The notes below the pieces were generated by a model. The model did not search any database. It was not told where the DNA came from and was given only the letters and a program-made list of their open reading frames with translations. Position numbers and translations under genes: made by a program. A DNA stretch of 12,122 nucleotides, taken from positions 1-12,122 of the forward strand of contig JADGHD010000087.1 of NCBI GenBank assembly GCA_019689615.1, in the 5' to 3' direction. This DNA comes from Frankia sp. (GTDB taxonomy: Bacteria > Actinomycetota > Actinomycetes > Frankiales > Frankiaceae). This document shows positions 7,472 through 12,122 of this stretch, one piece after another (position 1 is the stretch's first letter; each line of letters opens with the position of its first letter).

Positions 7472-7728
7472 CCCGCCTCCTGTACTTCGCGTCTGTCGAG
7501 GGCACCTGTGCCGGCGGCGCTGGCGGCTGGACAGACCGTAGGCCGGACGGGGAGGCAGGGCCGATGTGCCGGGCGCACAAACACCTCGGGCCGCCGCCGG
7601 GCCGGCGGGCCAACCACCGCCGTCCCGGCCCGGGGCCGTAGCACGGCGGTAACAGCGGCGTGGCCGCAGCCACCGGCAGGCGACGCCGGCGCCGCGGGAG
7701 GCCGTCGGCTTGTGGCCGGAGCACATAG
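7472..7728. promoter_or_regulatory. Divergent intergenic control region between the two operons
   Basis: These 257 bp separate the starts of two outward-reading gene sets, so both promoters should lie here. Two short dyads stand out: GGCAC-ct-GTGCC at 7501-7512 and TGTGC-cgggc-GCACA at 7565-7579. Both contain a GTGC/GCAC half-site and look like regulator-binding sites. On the minus strand TACGGT (7535-7540) fits an actinobacterial -10, which would start the leftward transcript about 55 nt before the GTG and place the first dyad in its leader. No convincing -35 was found. On the plus strand no clear promoter was seen. The region is open in several frames, but nothing in it looks like a gene. 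Confidence 0.5.
7718..7721 (+). promoter_or_regulatory. SD site (GGAG) deciding the start of the second amidohydrolase
   Basis: GGAG ends 7 nt before the GTG at 7729-7731, a normal spacing. The alternative in-frame ATG at 7762 is preceded by GCATCCCGCCC, with no SD. This favours the GTG start and an 11-residue longer protein. Confidence 0.5.
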
Positions 7729-9219
7729 GTGCGGGCGTCGTTGCTTCCTAGCATCCCGCCCATGACTGGCAGCCCCGGCACCTCGTACGCCCGGCGAGAG
7801 CCGGCCGACGCCCCCACGCGGCCCGCCGCGGACCTGCTGGTGACCGGCGCGGACGTGGTGACGATGGACACCGGCCGGCGCGTCATCGTCGACGGCGCGG
7901 TCGCCGTGCGCGGGCAGCTGATCGCGATGGTCGGGCCGGCGCGGGAGGTGCGGGCCGCCTTCCCGGGCACGCCCGAGCTGGACGCGACCGGGTGTGTGGT
8001 GACGCCGGGGCTGGTCGACGCCCACCAGCACACGACGGGAGACCCGCTGATCCGCAGCGCGATCCCGGACGACCTCGACTCCCGGGCGTCGATCTTCGAC
8101 TGGGCCGTCCCGGTGCACGCGGCGCACGAGCCGGAGGACGACGAGGTCAGCGCGCTGCTGACCGCGGTGGAGGCGCTGCGGGCCGGCGTCACCACGATCG
8201 TCGAGCCGGGGACGGTCGCGCACCCGATGACGGTCGGCGCGGCGCTGCGCCGGGCCGGCATCCGGGCGACGCTCGGCACCTGGGGGTGGGACGTGCCGGG
8301 CCTGCCGTACGCGCTGCCGGTCGCGGAGGTCCTGGCCCGCCAGGAGGCGGTGGTGCGCGCCTTCCCGCCGGTCAGCGCCGGCGGGGACGGGCTGGTCACC
8401 GGCTGGGTGACGCTCGTCGGGCACGACCTGGCCAGCGACGAGCTGCTCACCGGGGCCGCCGCGCTGGCCGAGGAGCTCGACACCGGGCTCACCCTGCACC
8501 TGGCGCCGAGCGTCGACGACCGGCACGCCTACGCCCGGCGCAGCGGGCGGGGGCCGGCCGAGCACCTGGCGGCGTTCGGCGTGCTCGGCCCGCGGCTGCT
8601 GCTCGGCCACGCCGTCTGGATGTCCGAGCGCGAGATCGCCCTGCTGGCCGAGACCGGGACCGCCGTCGCCTGCTGCCCCTGGGCCTACCTGCGGCTGGGC
8701 CAGGGCCTGACCCGCGCCGGGCGGCACGTGCCGTTCCTGCGCGCGGGCGGGCGGCTGGCGCTCGGCTGCGACGCGCACAACGCGGGCGACCGGACCGACG
8801 TGCTCGCCGCCGCCCGACTGCTGGCCGGCCTGTCCCGGGACGCGCCGGTCGACGGCGCGACGCCGCTGCTGGCCGGGGAGGCGTTCGCGCTCGCCACGGT
8901 CGCCGGCGCGCAGGCCATCGGGCTGGGCGGGCTGACCGGCGCGCTGGTCGAGGGGATGCAGGCCGACCTCGTCGTGTTCCGCACCGACGACCCGGCGTGG
9001 GTGCCGCTCGGCGACCATGCCCGGCAGCTGGTCTGGAACGCCCCGACCCACACCGTGCGCGACGTGCTCGTCGCCGGCCGCCACGTCGTCCGCGACGGCC
9101 GGGTGACCACCGTGGACGAGGCCGGGCTGTGGGCGTGGGCGCGTGAGCGCGCCGCCGCGCTGCTCGCCCGCGCCGGCATCGCAATCCCCAGGTCCTGGCC
9201 GCTGGTCGCGCAGGCCTGA
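7729..9219 (+). CDS. Amidohydrolase, ATZ/TRZ (cytosine deaminase-like) type, copy 2
   Basis: A 496-residue paralogue of the enzyme at 3784-5226, on the opposite strand. Numbering from the GTG: beta-sandwich start DLLVTGADVVTMDTGRRVI (35-53), metal residues H99-x-H101 (DAHQH), H257 (LHLAPS), H294 (GHAV) and D348 (GCDAHN). Many blocks are shared with copy 1, such as TPGLV, GVLG, TGTAVA and QLVWNA against QLVWSA. As in copy 1, the HxxE glutamate is absent (HLAP). It differs in having CDAHNAGDR where copy 1 has TDGNNASN, so substrate preference probably differs. It would hydrolyse a C-N or similar bond in a nitrogen compound. The GTG start is chosen for its GGAG; ATG 7762 (485 residues) is the alternative. 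It is the first rightward gene, followed by a hairpin at 9228-9249. Fold certain, substrate unknown. Confidence 0.92.
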   Translation: MRASLLPSIPPMTGSPGTSYARREPADAPTRPAADLLVTGADVVTMDTGRRVIVDGAVAVRGQLIAMVGPAREVRAAFPGTPELDATGCVVTPGLVDAHQHTTGDPLIRSAIPDDLDSRASIFDWAVPVHAAHEPEDDEVSALLTAVEALRAGVTTIVEPGTVAHPMTVGAALRRAGIRATLGTWGWDVPGLPYALPVAEVLARQEAVVRAFPPVSAGGDGLVTGWVTLVGHDLASDELLTGAAALAEELDTGLTLHLAPSVDDRHAYARRSGRGPAEHLAAFGVLGPRLLLGHAVWMSEREIALLAETGTAVACCPWAYLRLGQGLTRAGRHVPFLRAGGRLALGCDAHNAGDRTDVLAAARLLAGLSRDAPVDGATPLLAGEAFALATVAGAQAIGLGGLTGALVEGMQADLVVFRTDDPAWVPLGDHARQLVWNAPTHTVRDVLVAGRHVVRDGRVTTVDEAGLWAWARERAAALLARAGIAIPRSWPLVAQA

Positions 9220-9227
9220 CGACGCAC

Positions 9228-9249
9228 GGCCGGGCGCCGCGGCCCGGCC
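9228..9249 (+). terminator. Candidate terminator after the second amidohydrolase
   Basis: GGCCGGGC (9228-9235) pairs perfectly with GCCCGGCC (9242-9249) around a 6-nt loop, beginning 9 nt after the stop codon. The 8 G:C pairs make it stable; no T-run follows, as is common in high-GC actinobacteria. If it works, the dioxygenase downstream needs its own promoter within the next ~180 bp. Confidence 0.45.
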
Positions 9250-9322
9250 ATGCCCGAACCGGCGGGCAGCGGCGCCCGCCAGCCCCGCCGGAGCGCCGGC
9301 AGCCCCGGCGCGCCGCGGCGCC

Positions 9323-9338
9323 GGCAGCCCAGGCTGCC
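9323..9338. promoter_or_regulatory. Dyad GGCAGCC-ca-GGCTGCC, candidate operator
   Basis: Perfect 7-bp arms separated by 2 bp, 88 bp before the dioxygenase start. The spacing is too tight for a good full-length hairpin, so a dimeric regulator-binding site is more likely than an RNA element. The left arm lies within the second copy (9318-9330) of a 13-bp direct repeat GCGCCGGCAGCCC whose first copy is at 9293-9305. Confidence 0.35.
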
Positions 9339-9360
9339 CGCACCGCCCGGCGGCGTCCGT

Positions 9361-9383
9361 GCGAACCCGTCAGGTGGGTTCGC
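9361..9383 (+). promoter_or_regulatory. Leader hairpin upstream of the TauD-type dioxygenase
   Basis: GCGAACCC (9361-9368) pairs perfectly with GGGTTCGC (9376-9383) around a 7-nt loop, ending 43 nt before the ATG. It includes A:T pairs and stands out against its GC-only surroundings. It could be an operator or an RNA leader structure. It abuts the tandem repeat. Confidence 0.45.
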
Positions 9384-9416
9384 GCTGTCCCCGGAAGACG
9401 CGCTGTCCCCGGAAGA
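9381..9416 (+). repeat. Perfect 18-bp tandem duplication in the dioxygenase leader
   Basis: The unit CGCGCTGTCCCCGGAAGA occurs twice head to tail (9381-9398, 9399-9416) and ends 10 bp before the start codon. Each unit ends in purine-rich GGAAGA, so the second copy leads straight into the SD (AGGA, 9418-9421) and the first carries an SD-like decoy. The length is a multiple of three and the frame is open (ALSPED then ALSPEE), but the region is more likely untranslated. Confidence 0.85.
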
Positions 9417-9426
9417 AAGGAAACCG

Positions 9427-10512
9427 ATGACTGCCCAGACCTCGGCAGTGCTGGAGCCGGTACGCGGCCCGTTCGTCTGGCGTGGCGACGAGCTGGCGCG
9501 TACCGACGAGTGGATCTACCGGCTGAGCGACGACGAGATCGCCGAGCTGGAGGAGACCGGGCGCCGGTTCGTCCGGGACGACCCGGATTTGCGGCTGGTC
9601 AGCGCGGCCGACTACCCGCTGCGGGTCTGCGCCGAGGCGGTCCGGACGGCGGGCGCCGACCTCGACACCGGCCGCGGCTTCGTGCTGCTGCGCGGCCTGC
9701 GGATGCAGGAGTACGACGACACCCTCGCCGCCGCGATCTTCTACGTGCTCGGGCTGCACCTCGGCGAGCCGATGCGGCAGAACCTGCTCGGCGACCTGAT
9801 CGACCACATCGTCGGGGTGTCCGACCGGCGCTACACCGAGGGCGGCCTGCCCTCGCGGACCAGGGACCAGCTGCCGTTCCACTCCGACAGCGCGGACGCG
9901 GTCGCGCTGATGTGCCTGCGCCCACCGGCGTCCGGCGGCCAGTCCCGGCTGGTCAGCGGCGCCACGGTGTACAACGAGCTGCTCGCCCGGCGCCCGGACC
10001 TGGCGCCGCTGCTGTTCGAGCCGTGGCACTTCGACTGGCGCCGGCAGGACCCGGACGCCCCGGCCCACACCTACACCTCGCCGATCGTCAGCTGGGTCGA
10101 CGGCGTGTTCAGCATGTACGCCGGCGCCGACATGATCGAGTCGGCGCACCGCTACCCCGGCGTCCCGCCGCTGACCGGGCCGCAGAGCGAGGCGCTCGCG
10201 CTGATCGACGAGATCACCTACGAGCCGGGGATCGCCCTGGACATGGACTTCCAGCCGGGCGACATCCAGTGGCTGCTGAACTACGCCGCCCTGCACTCCA
10301 GGACGGCCTTCGTCAACGGCGCCGACCGGGCGCACACCCGCCACCTGCTGCGGCTGTGGCTGCGCCGGGACGTGGGCCGGCCCCTGGTCCCGAACTTCGG
10401 CAAGCACGTGGTGGTCGCGGATCCGGACGCGCGGCGGCGCGGGCCCGGCGACGCCACCGGCCGGTTCCGCATCGCCGAGGCCGCCACCGTCCGCGAGCGC
10501 TGGGGCGACTGA
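9427..10512 (+). CDS. TauD/TfdA-family Fe(II)/2-oxoglutarate dioxygenase
   Basis: A 361-residue oxygenase. The facial triad is H152-x-D154 (LPFHSDSAD) and H290 (NYAALHSRTAF). R305 and R309 in TRHLLRLWLR are candidates for 2-oxoglutarate binding. GRGFVLLRGL (82-91) and FQPGDIQWLLNYAALH (275-290) are typical of the family. It would couple 2-oxoglutarate decarboxylation to hydroxylation, demethylation or desaturation of a small substrate in the cytoplasm. The ATG at 9427 has AGGA (9418-9421) 5 nt upstream; the frame extends back to an ATG at 9250, but that start has no SD and the extension is low-complexity. It follows the second amidohydrolase by 207 bp and is closed by a strong terminator, so it may be its own transcription unit. 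Its leader holds a dyad, a hairpin and a tandem repeat, suggesting specific control. Substrate unknown. Confidence 0.92.
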   Translation: MTAQTSAVLEPVRGPFVWRGDELARTDEWIYRLSDDEIAELEETGRRFVRDDPDLRLVSAADYPLRVCAEAVRTAGADLDTGRGFVLLRGLRMQEYDDTLAAAIFYVLGLHLGEPMRQNLLGDLIDHIVGVSDRRYTEGGLPSRTRDQLPFHSDSADAVALMCLRPPASGGQSRLVSGATVYNELLARRPDLAPLLFEPWHFDWRRQDPDAPAHTYTSPIVSWVDGVFSMYAGADMIESAHRYPGVPPLTGPQSEALALIDEITYEPGIALDMDFQPGDIQWLLNYAALHSRTAFVNGADRAHTRHLLRLWLRRDVGRPLVPNFGKHVVVADPDARRRGPGDATGRFRIAEAATVRERWGD

Positions 10513-10524
10513 GGCACGCCGGCC

Positions 10525-10557
10525 CGACGGCCCCGGCCCGCGCGGCCGGGGCCGTCG
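10525..10557 (+). terminator. Strong hairpin terminator after the dioxygenase gene
   Basis: CGACGGCCCCGGCC (10525-10538) pairs perfectly over 14 bp with GGCCGGGGCCGTCG (10544-10557), around a 5-nt loop, starting 12 nt after the stop. No T-run follows. This is the most stable stem found in the window and should separate the catabolic genes from the transporter genes. Confidence 0.8.
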
Positions 10558-10858
10558 CCGCCTCCGGGACCGGCCGCCGCACCCGGCCTGCCGGCGGCCC
10601 GGCGGCCAGATGTCGGCCGTGTAGCGGACAGGAGATGCCCAGGTAACGACGGGGCCCCTGGCCAGGGCCGCTGCCCGCGGTTGGTGCCCAAGGCACATGG
10701 GGGGACGGCGCCGGCTCAACTAACGTGCACCGCAACCACCACCTCCTCCCCGGCCCAGCTCAAACCGGTCACCTGGCCCGGAGGAGGCGTCCTACAGCGT
10801 CGTAGGCCGCGACCTAGCAGGTCCTTTCAGCTCGGTTCCCGTTCGCGGAAGGTACGAC
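10558..10858 (+). promoter_or_regulatory. Promoter and structured leader region of the transporter operon
   Basis: This gene-free stretch holds several small inverted repeats. CCCTGGCCAGGG (10656-10667) is a 12-bp palindrome, and GTGCC-caa-GGCAC lies at 10684-10696. TAACGT (10721-10726) could be a -10, without a recognisable -35. Further down are CCTCCTCC (10742-10749) paired with GGAGGAGG (10780-10787), with an inner CCAG/CTGG (10755-10758/10773-10776). Then come CCTAC/GTAGG (10791-10795/10802-10806) and GACCT-agc-AGGTC (10811-10823). TTCC (10836-10839) can pair with GGAA (10847-10850), the first part of the SD. Three or four successive hairpins just before a start codon suggest a regulated leader, but I do not recognise a known riboswitch class. 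Confidence 0.4.
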
Positions 10859-11950
10859 GTGACAGTCAGGTCAACTCGCCCACGCCCACACAGGGCCGCC
10901 GTGGCCGGCGCCGTGGCCGCCCTGTCGGTCCTGCTGCTCGCCGCCTGCGGCGACAACTCCGCCAGCTCGGCCACCTCGGAGGAGTCCGGCCCGGCCGCCG
11001 CCGCGGGCAACCAGCCGGACGTCAACGGCGACGGCAAGGTCGTCATCGGCATCCTCAGCCCCGGCGACACCAACGACAACGGCTACTACGAGAGCTTCGT
11101 CGCCTCCGCGAAGGACTTCGCCGCCGAACAGGGCTGGGAGGTCATCACCCAGGACAAGCTCAACCCGGCCGACGCGGTCACGGCCGCCCGCAACATGTGC
11201 CGGCAGAACGTCGACCTCGTCGCCATCGGCGCCAGCGAGCTCAAGGACGCGATCCCGGTCGCGGCCGAGCCCGGCTGCGCCACGACCAACTGGTACGTCG
11301 CGGCCGGCCAGGGCGTCGAGCAGACGCCCTACATCGCCACCTCCCAGGACGACGCGAACGAGACCCTGCTGGCCGCCGGCTACGCGGCCGGCCTGCTGAT
11401 GCAGGAGCGTGGCGTCACCAAGGCCGGCTACGTCACCGGCCCGGAGCTCGACTTCGCCGTCATCGCCTACAAGGCGTTCGTCGCCGGCGTGCGGCAGGTG
11501 ATCCCCGACGCGGAGGTCGTCGCCACCTACACCGGTGACTTCGACGACTCGGCCAAGGGCCAGGAGGCCGCGCTGGCCCAGATCAACCAGGGCGTCGGGC
11601 TGCTCTACCCGTACCTGGGCGGCGCGACCGACGCCGCGGCCAAGGTCGCGACCGAGCACGGCGTGCCGTCGCTGACGCCCGGCACGGACCGCTGCGGCGA
11701 CCCGAGCGCCGACTTCGCCATCTCGGTGATCTTCAGCCCGGGCGACTACTTCGCCGCGGCGCTGCAGGACTTCGCCGCCGGCAAGCTGACCATGGGCGAG
11801 ACCCGGGTGTGGCACCTCGGCGTCGACCCGGTCCCGACCGTCAAGCTCTGCGACGGCACTCCCGAGCAGGTCGCCGCCGTCGAGGAGTTCATCACCAGGA
11901 TCGGCTCGGGCGAGATCGTCCCGGCCGACGAGGTCGCCAAGCTGAGCTGA
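10859..11950 (+). CDS. BMP-family (PnrA-like) ABC transporter substrate-binding lipoprotein
   Basis: A 363-residue secreted lipoprotein. A basic N-terminus (RSTRPRPHR) precedes a hydrophobic stretch (~13-29) and the lipobox L-A-A-C30, so the mature protein would be lipid-anchored at Cys30 on the outer face of the membrane. A Ser/Ala-rich linker (~32-53) follows, then the periplasmic-binding domain from ~60 (KVVIGILSPGDTNDNGYYES), with the two-lobed layout of BMP proteins. That family binds nucleosides and other small solutes for import. The GTG start (10859-10861) has GGAAGG (10847-10852) 6 nt upstream. The ATPase gene follows after 46 nt. Cysteines at the GCATTNW, RCGDPSA and LCDGTP segments could form a disulfide. 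The ligand cannot be read from the sequence; a purine-like or other nitrogen compound would fit the neighbours. Confidence 0.9.
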   Translation: MTVRSTRPRPHRAAVAGAVAALSVLLLAACGDNSASSATSEESGPAAAAGNQPDVNGDGKVVIGILSPGDTNDNGYYESFVASAKDFAAEQGWEVITQDKLNPADAVTAARNMCRQNVDLVAIGASELKDAIPVAAEPGCATTNWYVAAGQGVEQTPYIATSQDDANETLLAAGYAAGLLMQERGVTKAGYVTGPELDFAVIAYKAFVAGVRQVIPDAEVVATYTGDFDDSAKGQEAALAQINQGVGLLYPYLGGATDAAAKVATEHGVPSLTPGTDRCGDPSADFAISVIFSPGDYFAAALQDFAAGKLTMGETRVWHLGVDPVPTVKLCDGTPEQVAAVEEFITRIGSGEIVPADEVAKLS

Positions 11951-11996
11951 CCGCGACCACCCACCGGAACAACGAAGGACTGATCGGCGGCCACGG

Positions 11997-12122
11997 ATGA
12001 CCGAGACCCGGCCCGACGCTGCCGCTCCCGTCCCCGCGGTCGAGCTCCGGGGGATCAGCAAGCGCTACGGCCAGGTCGTCGCCTGTGACGGCGTCGCCCT
12101 GGCCTGTATCTTAAACACATCA
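11997..12122 (+). CDS. ABC transporter ATP-binding protein, N-terminal fragment (3' end not native)
   Basis: The first 42 codons of an ABC ATPase. VELRGISKRYGQVVACDGVAL (from ~16) matches the first strands of the nucleotide-binding domain and the A-loop Tyr (RYG), just ahead of where Walker A should come. It follows the BMP lipoprotein by 46 nt with no terminator, as expected for a BMP-type importer operon with ATPase and permease genes next. No good SD is close: GAAGGA lies 17 nt before the ATG and no other in-frame start is near. Native sequence probably stops at about 12103. The last codons (CILNTS) come from an AT-rich 19-mer that does not fit the family or the base composition, so the gene is either cut by a contig edge or interrupted by an insertion. 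Confidence 0.8.
   Translation, partial: MTETRPDAAAPVPAVELRGISKRYGQVVACDGVALACILNTS
12104..12122 (+). other. Tn5 mosaic-end-like 19-mer at the window edge
   Basis: The final 19 bases, CTGTATCTTAAACACATCA, match the Tn5 mosaic end CTGTCTCTTATACACATCT at 16 of 19 positions (differences at 5, 11 and 19, all to A). They have 6 G/C of 19 against more than 70 % around them. The orientation is that seen when a tagmentation read runs into its adapter. Probably adapter residue; a genuine IS4-type element end is the alternative. Confidence 0.7.

Noticed and set aside
7594..7608. CCGCCGG-g-CCGGCGG palindrome in the divergent region
   Set aside because: Built only from G and C in a region of the same composition, so it is expected by chance.
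5229..8492. A single minus-strand frame open for over 1000 codons
   Set aside because: Only the part from 6425 down encodes a recognisable protein. The rest is antisense to the dehydrogenase and amidohydrolase reading frames and is open because of the high GC content.
9250..9426. N-terminal extension of the dioxygenase from an ATG at 9250
   Set aside because: There is no SD, the extension is low-complexity Pro/Arg/Gly, it starts within a few bases of the hairpin after the upstream gene, and the ATG at 9427 has a well-placed AGGA.
10656..10667. Palindrome CCCTGGCCAGGG as an operator
   Set aside because: It is short, with no second copy or clear promoter beside it; kept only as a note in the leader-region entry.
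11018..11041. DVNGDGK motif in the lipoprotein (residues 54-60), like a calcium-binding loop
   Set aside because: The acidic residue expected at the twelfth loop position is missing (Ile65) and only one copy exists; it is more likely part of the linker and first strand.

Overview
The window is very GC-rich (well above 70 % by eye). It has GTG and TTG starts next to ATG, short Shine-Dalgarno (SD) sites, ATGA stop/start overlaps and a lipobox lipoprotein. This fits a high-GC actinomycete; a Frankia- or Streptomyces-like organism is plausible, but the genus cannot be fixed from sequence alone. No rRNA, tRNA, CRISPR array or complete mobile element is visible.

Layout. Two gene sets diverge from a 257-bp intergenic region at 7472-7728. 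Leftwards on the minus strand run, in order of transcription: a zinc-type MDR dehydrogenase/reductase, an O-methyltransferase-fold protein, an ATZ/TRZ-type amidohydrolase, a Rieske non-heme iron oxygenase, an acetamidase/formamidase, a second O-methyltransferase-fold protein, and the start of a probable PucR/CdaR-type regulator cut by the left edge. Four junctions overlap or nearly touch, so much of this is one translationally coupled operon. The exceptions are a 98-bp gap with a hairpin before the Rieske gene and a 66-bp gap before the last methyltransferase. Rightwards on the plus strand run a second amidohydrolase, a TauD/TfdA-type Fe(II)/2-oxoglutarate dioxygenase behind an unusual leader, a strong terminator, then a structured leader, a BMP (PnrA-like) substrate-binding lipoprotein and the start of its ABC ATPase.

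How it may work together (inference). A BMP-family importer, a PucR-like regulator, two amidohydrolases, an acetamidase/formamidase and two oxygenases suggest uptake and stepwise breakdown of a small nitrogen-containing, perhaps heterocyclic or amide, compound. The BMP transporter would import it. The Rieske and TauD enzymes would hydroxylate or demethylate it. The amidohydrolases would cut C-N bonds, and the formamidase would release ammonia from a small amide. The role of the two methyltransferase-fold proteins is unclear. They are paralogues, as are the two amidohydrolases. Both methyltransferases appear to lack the catalytic His of the family, and both amidohydrolases lack the HxxE glutamate of typical deaminases. 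No ferredoxin or reductase partner for the Rieske enzyme is in view.

The last 19 bases (12104-12122) are AT-rich and match the Tn5 mosaic end at 16 of 19 positions. They are probably library-adapter residue or a transposon end at a contig edge, so the final residues of the ABC ATPase should not be trusted.
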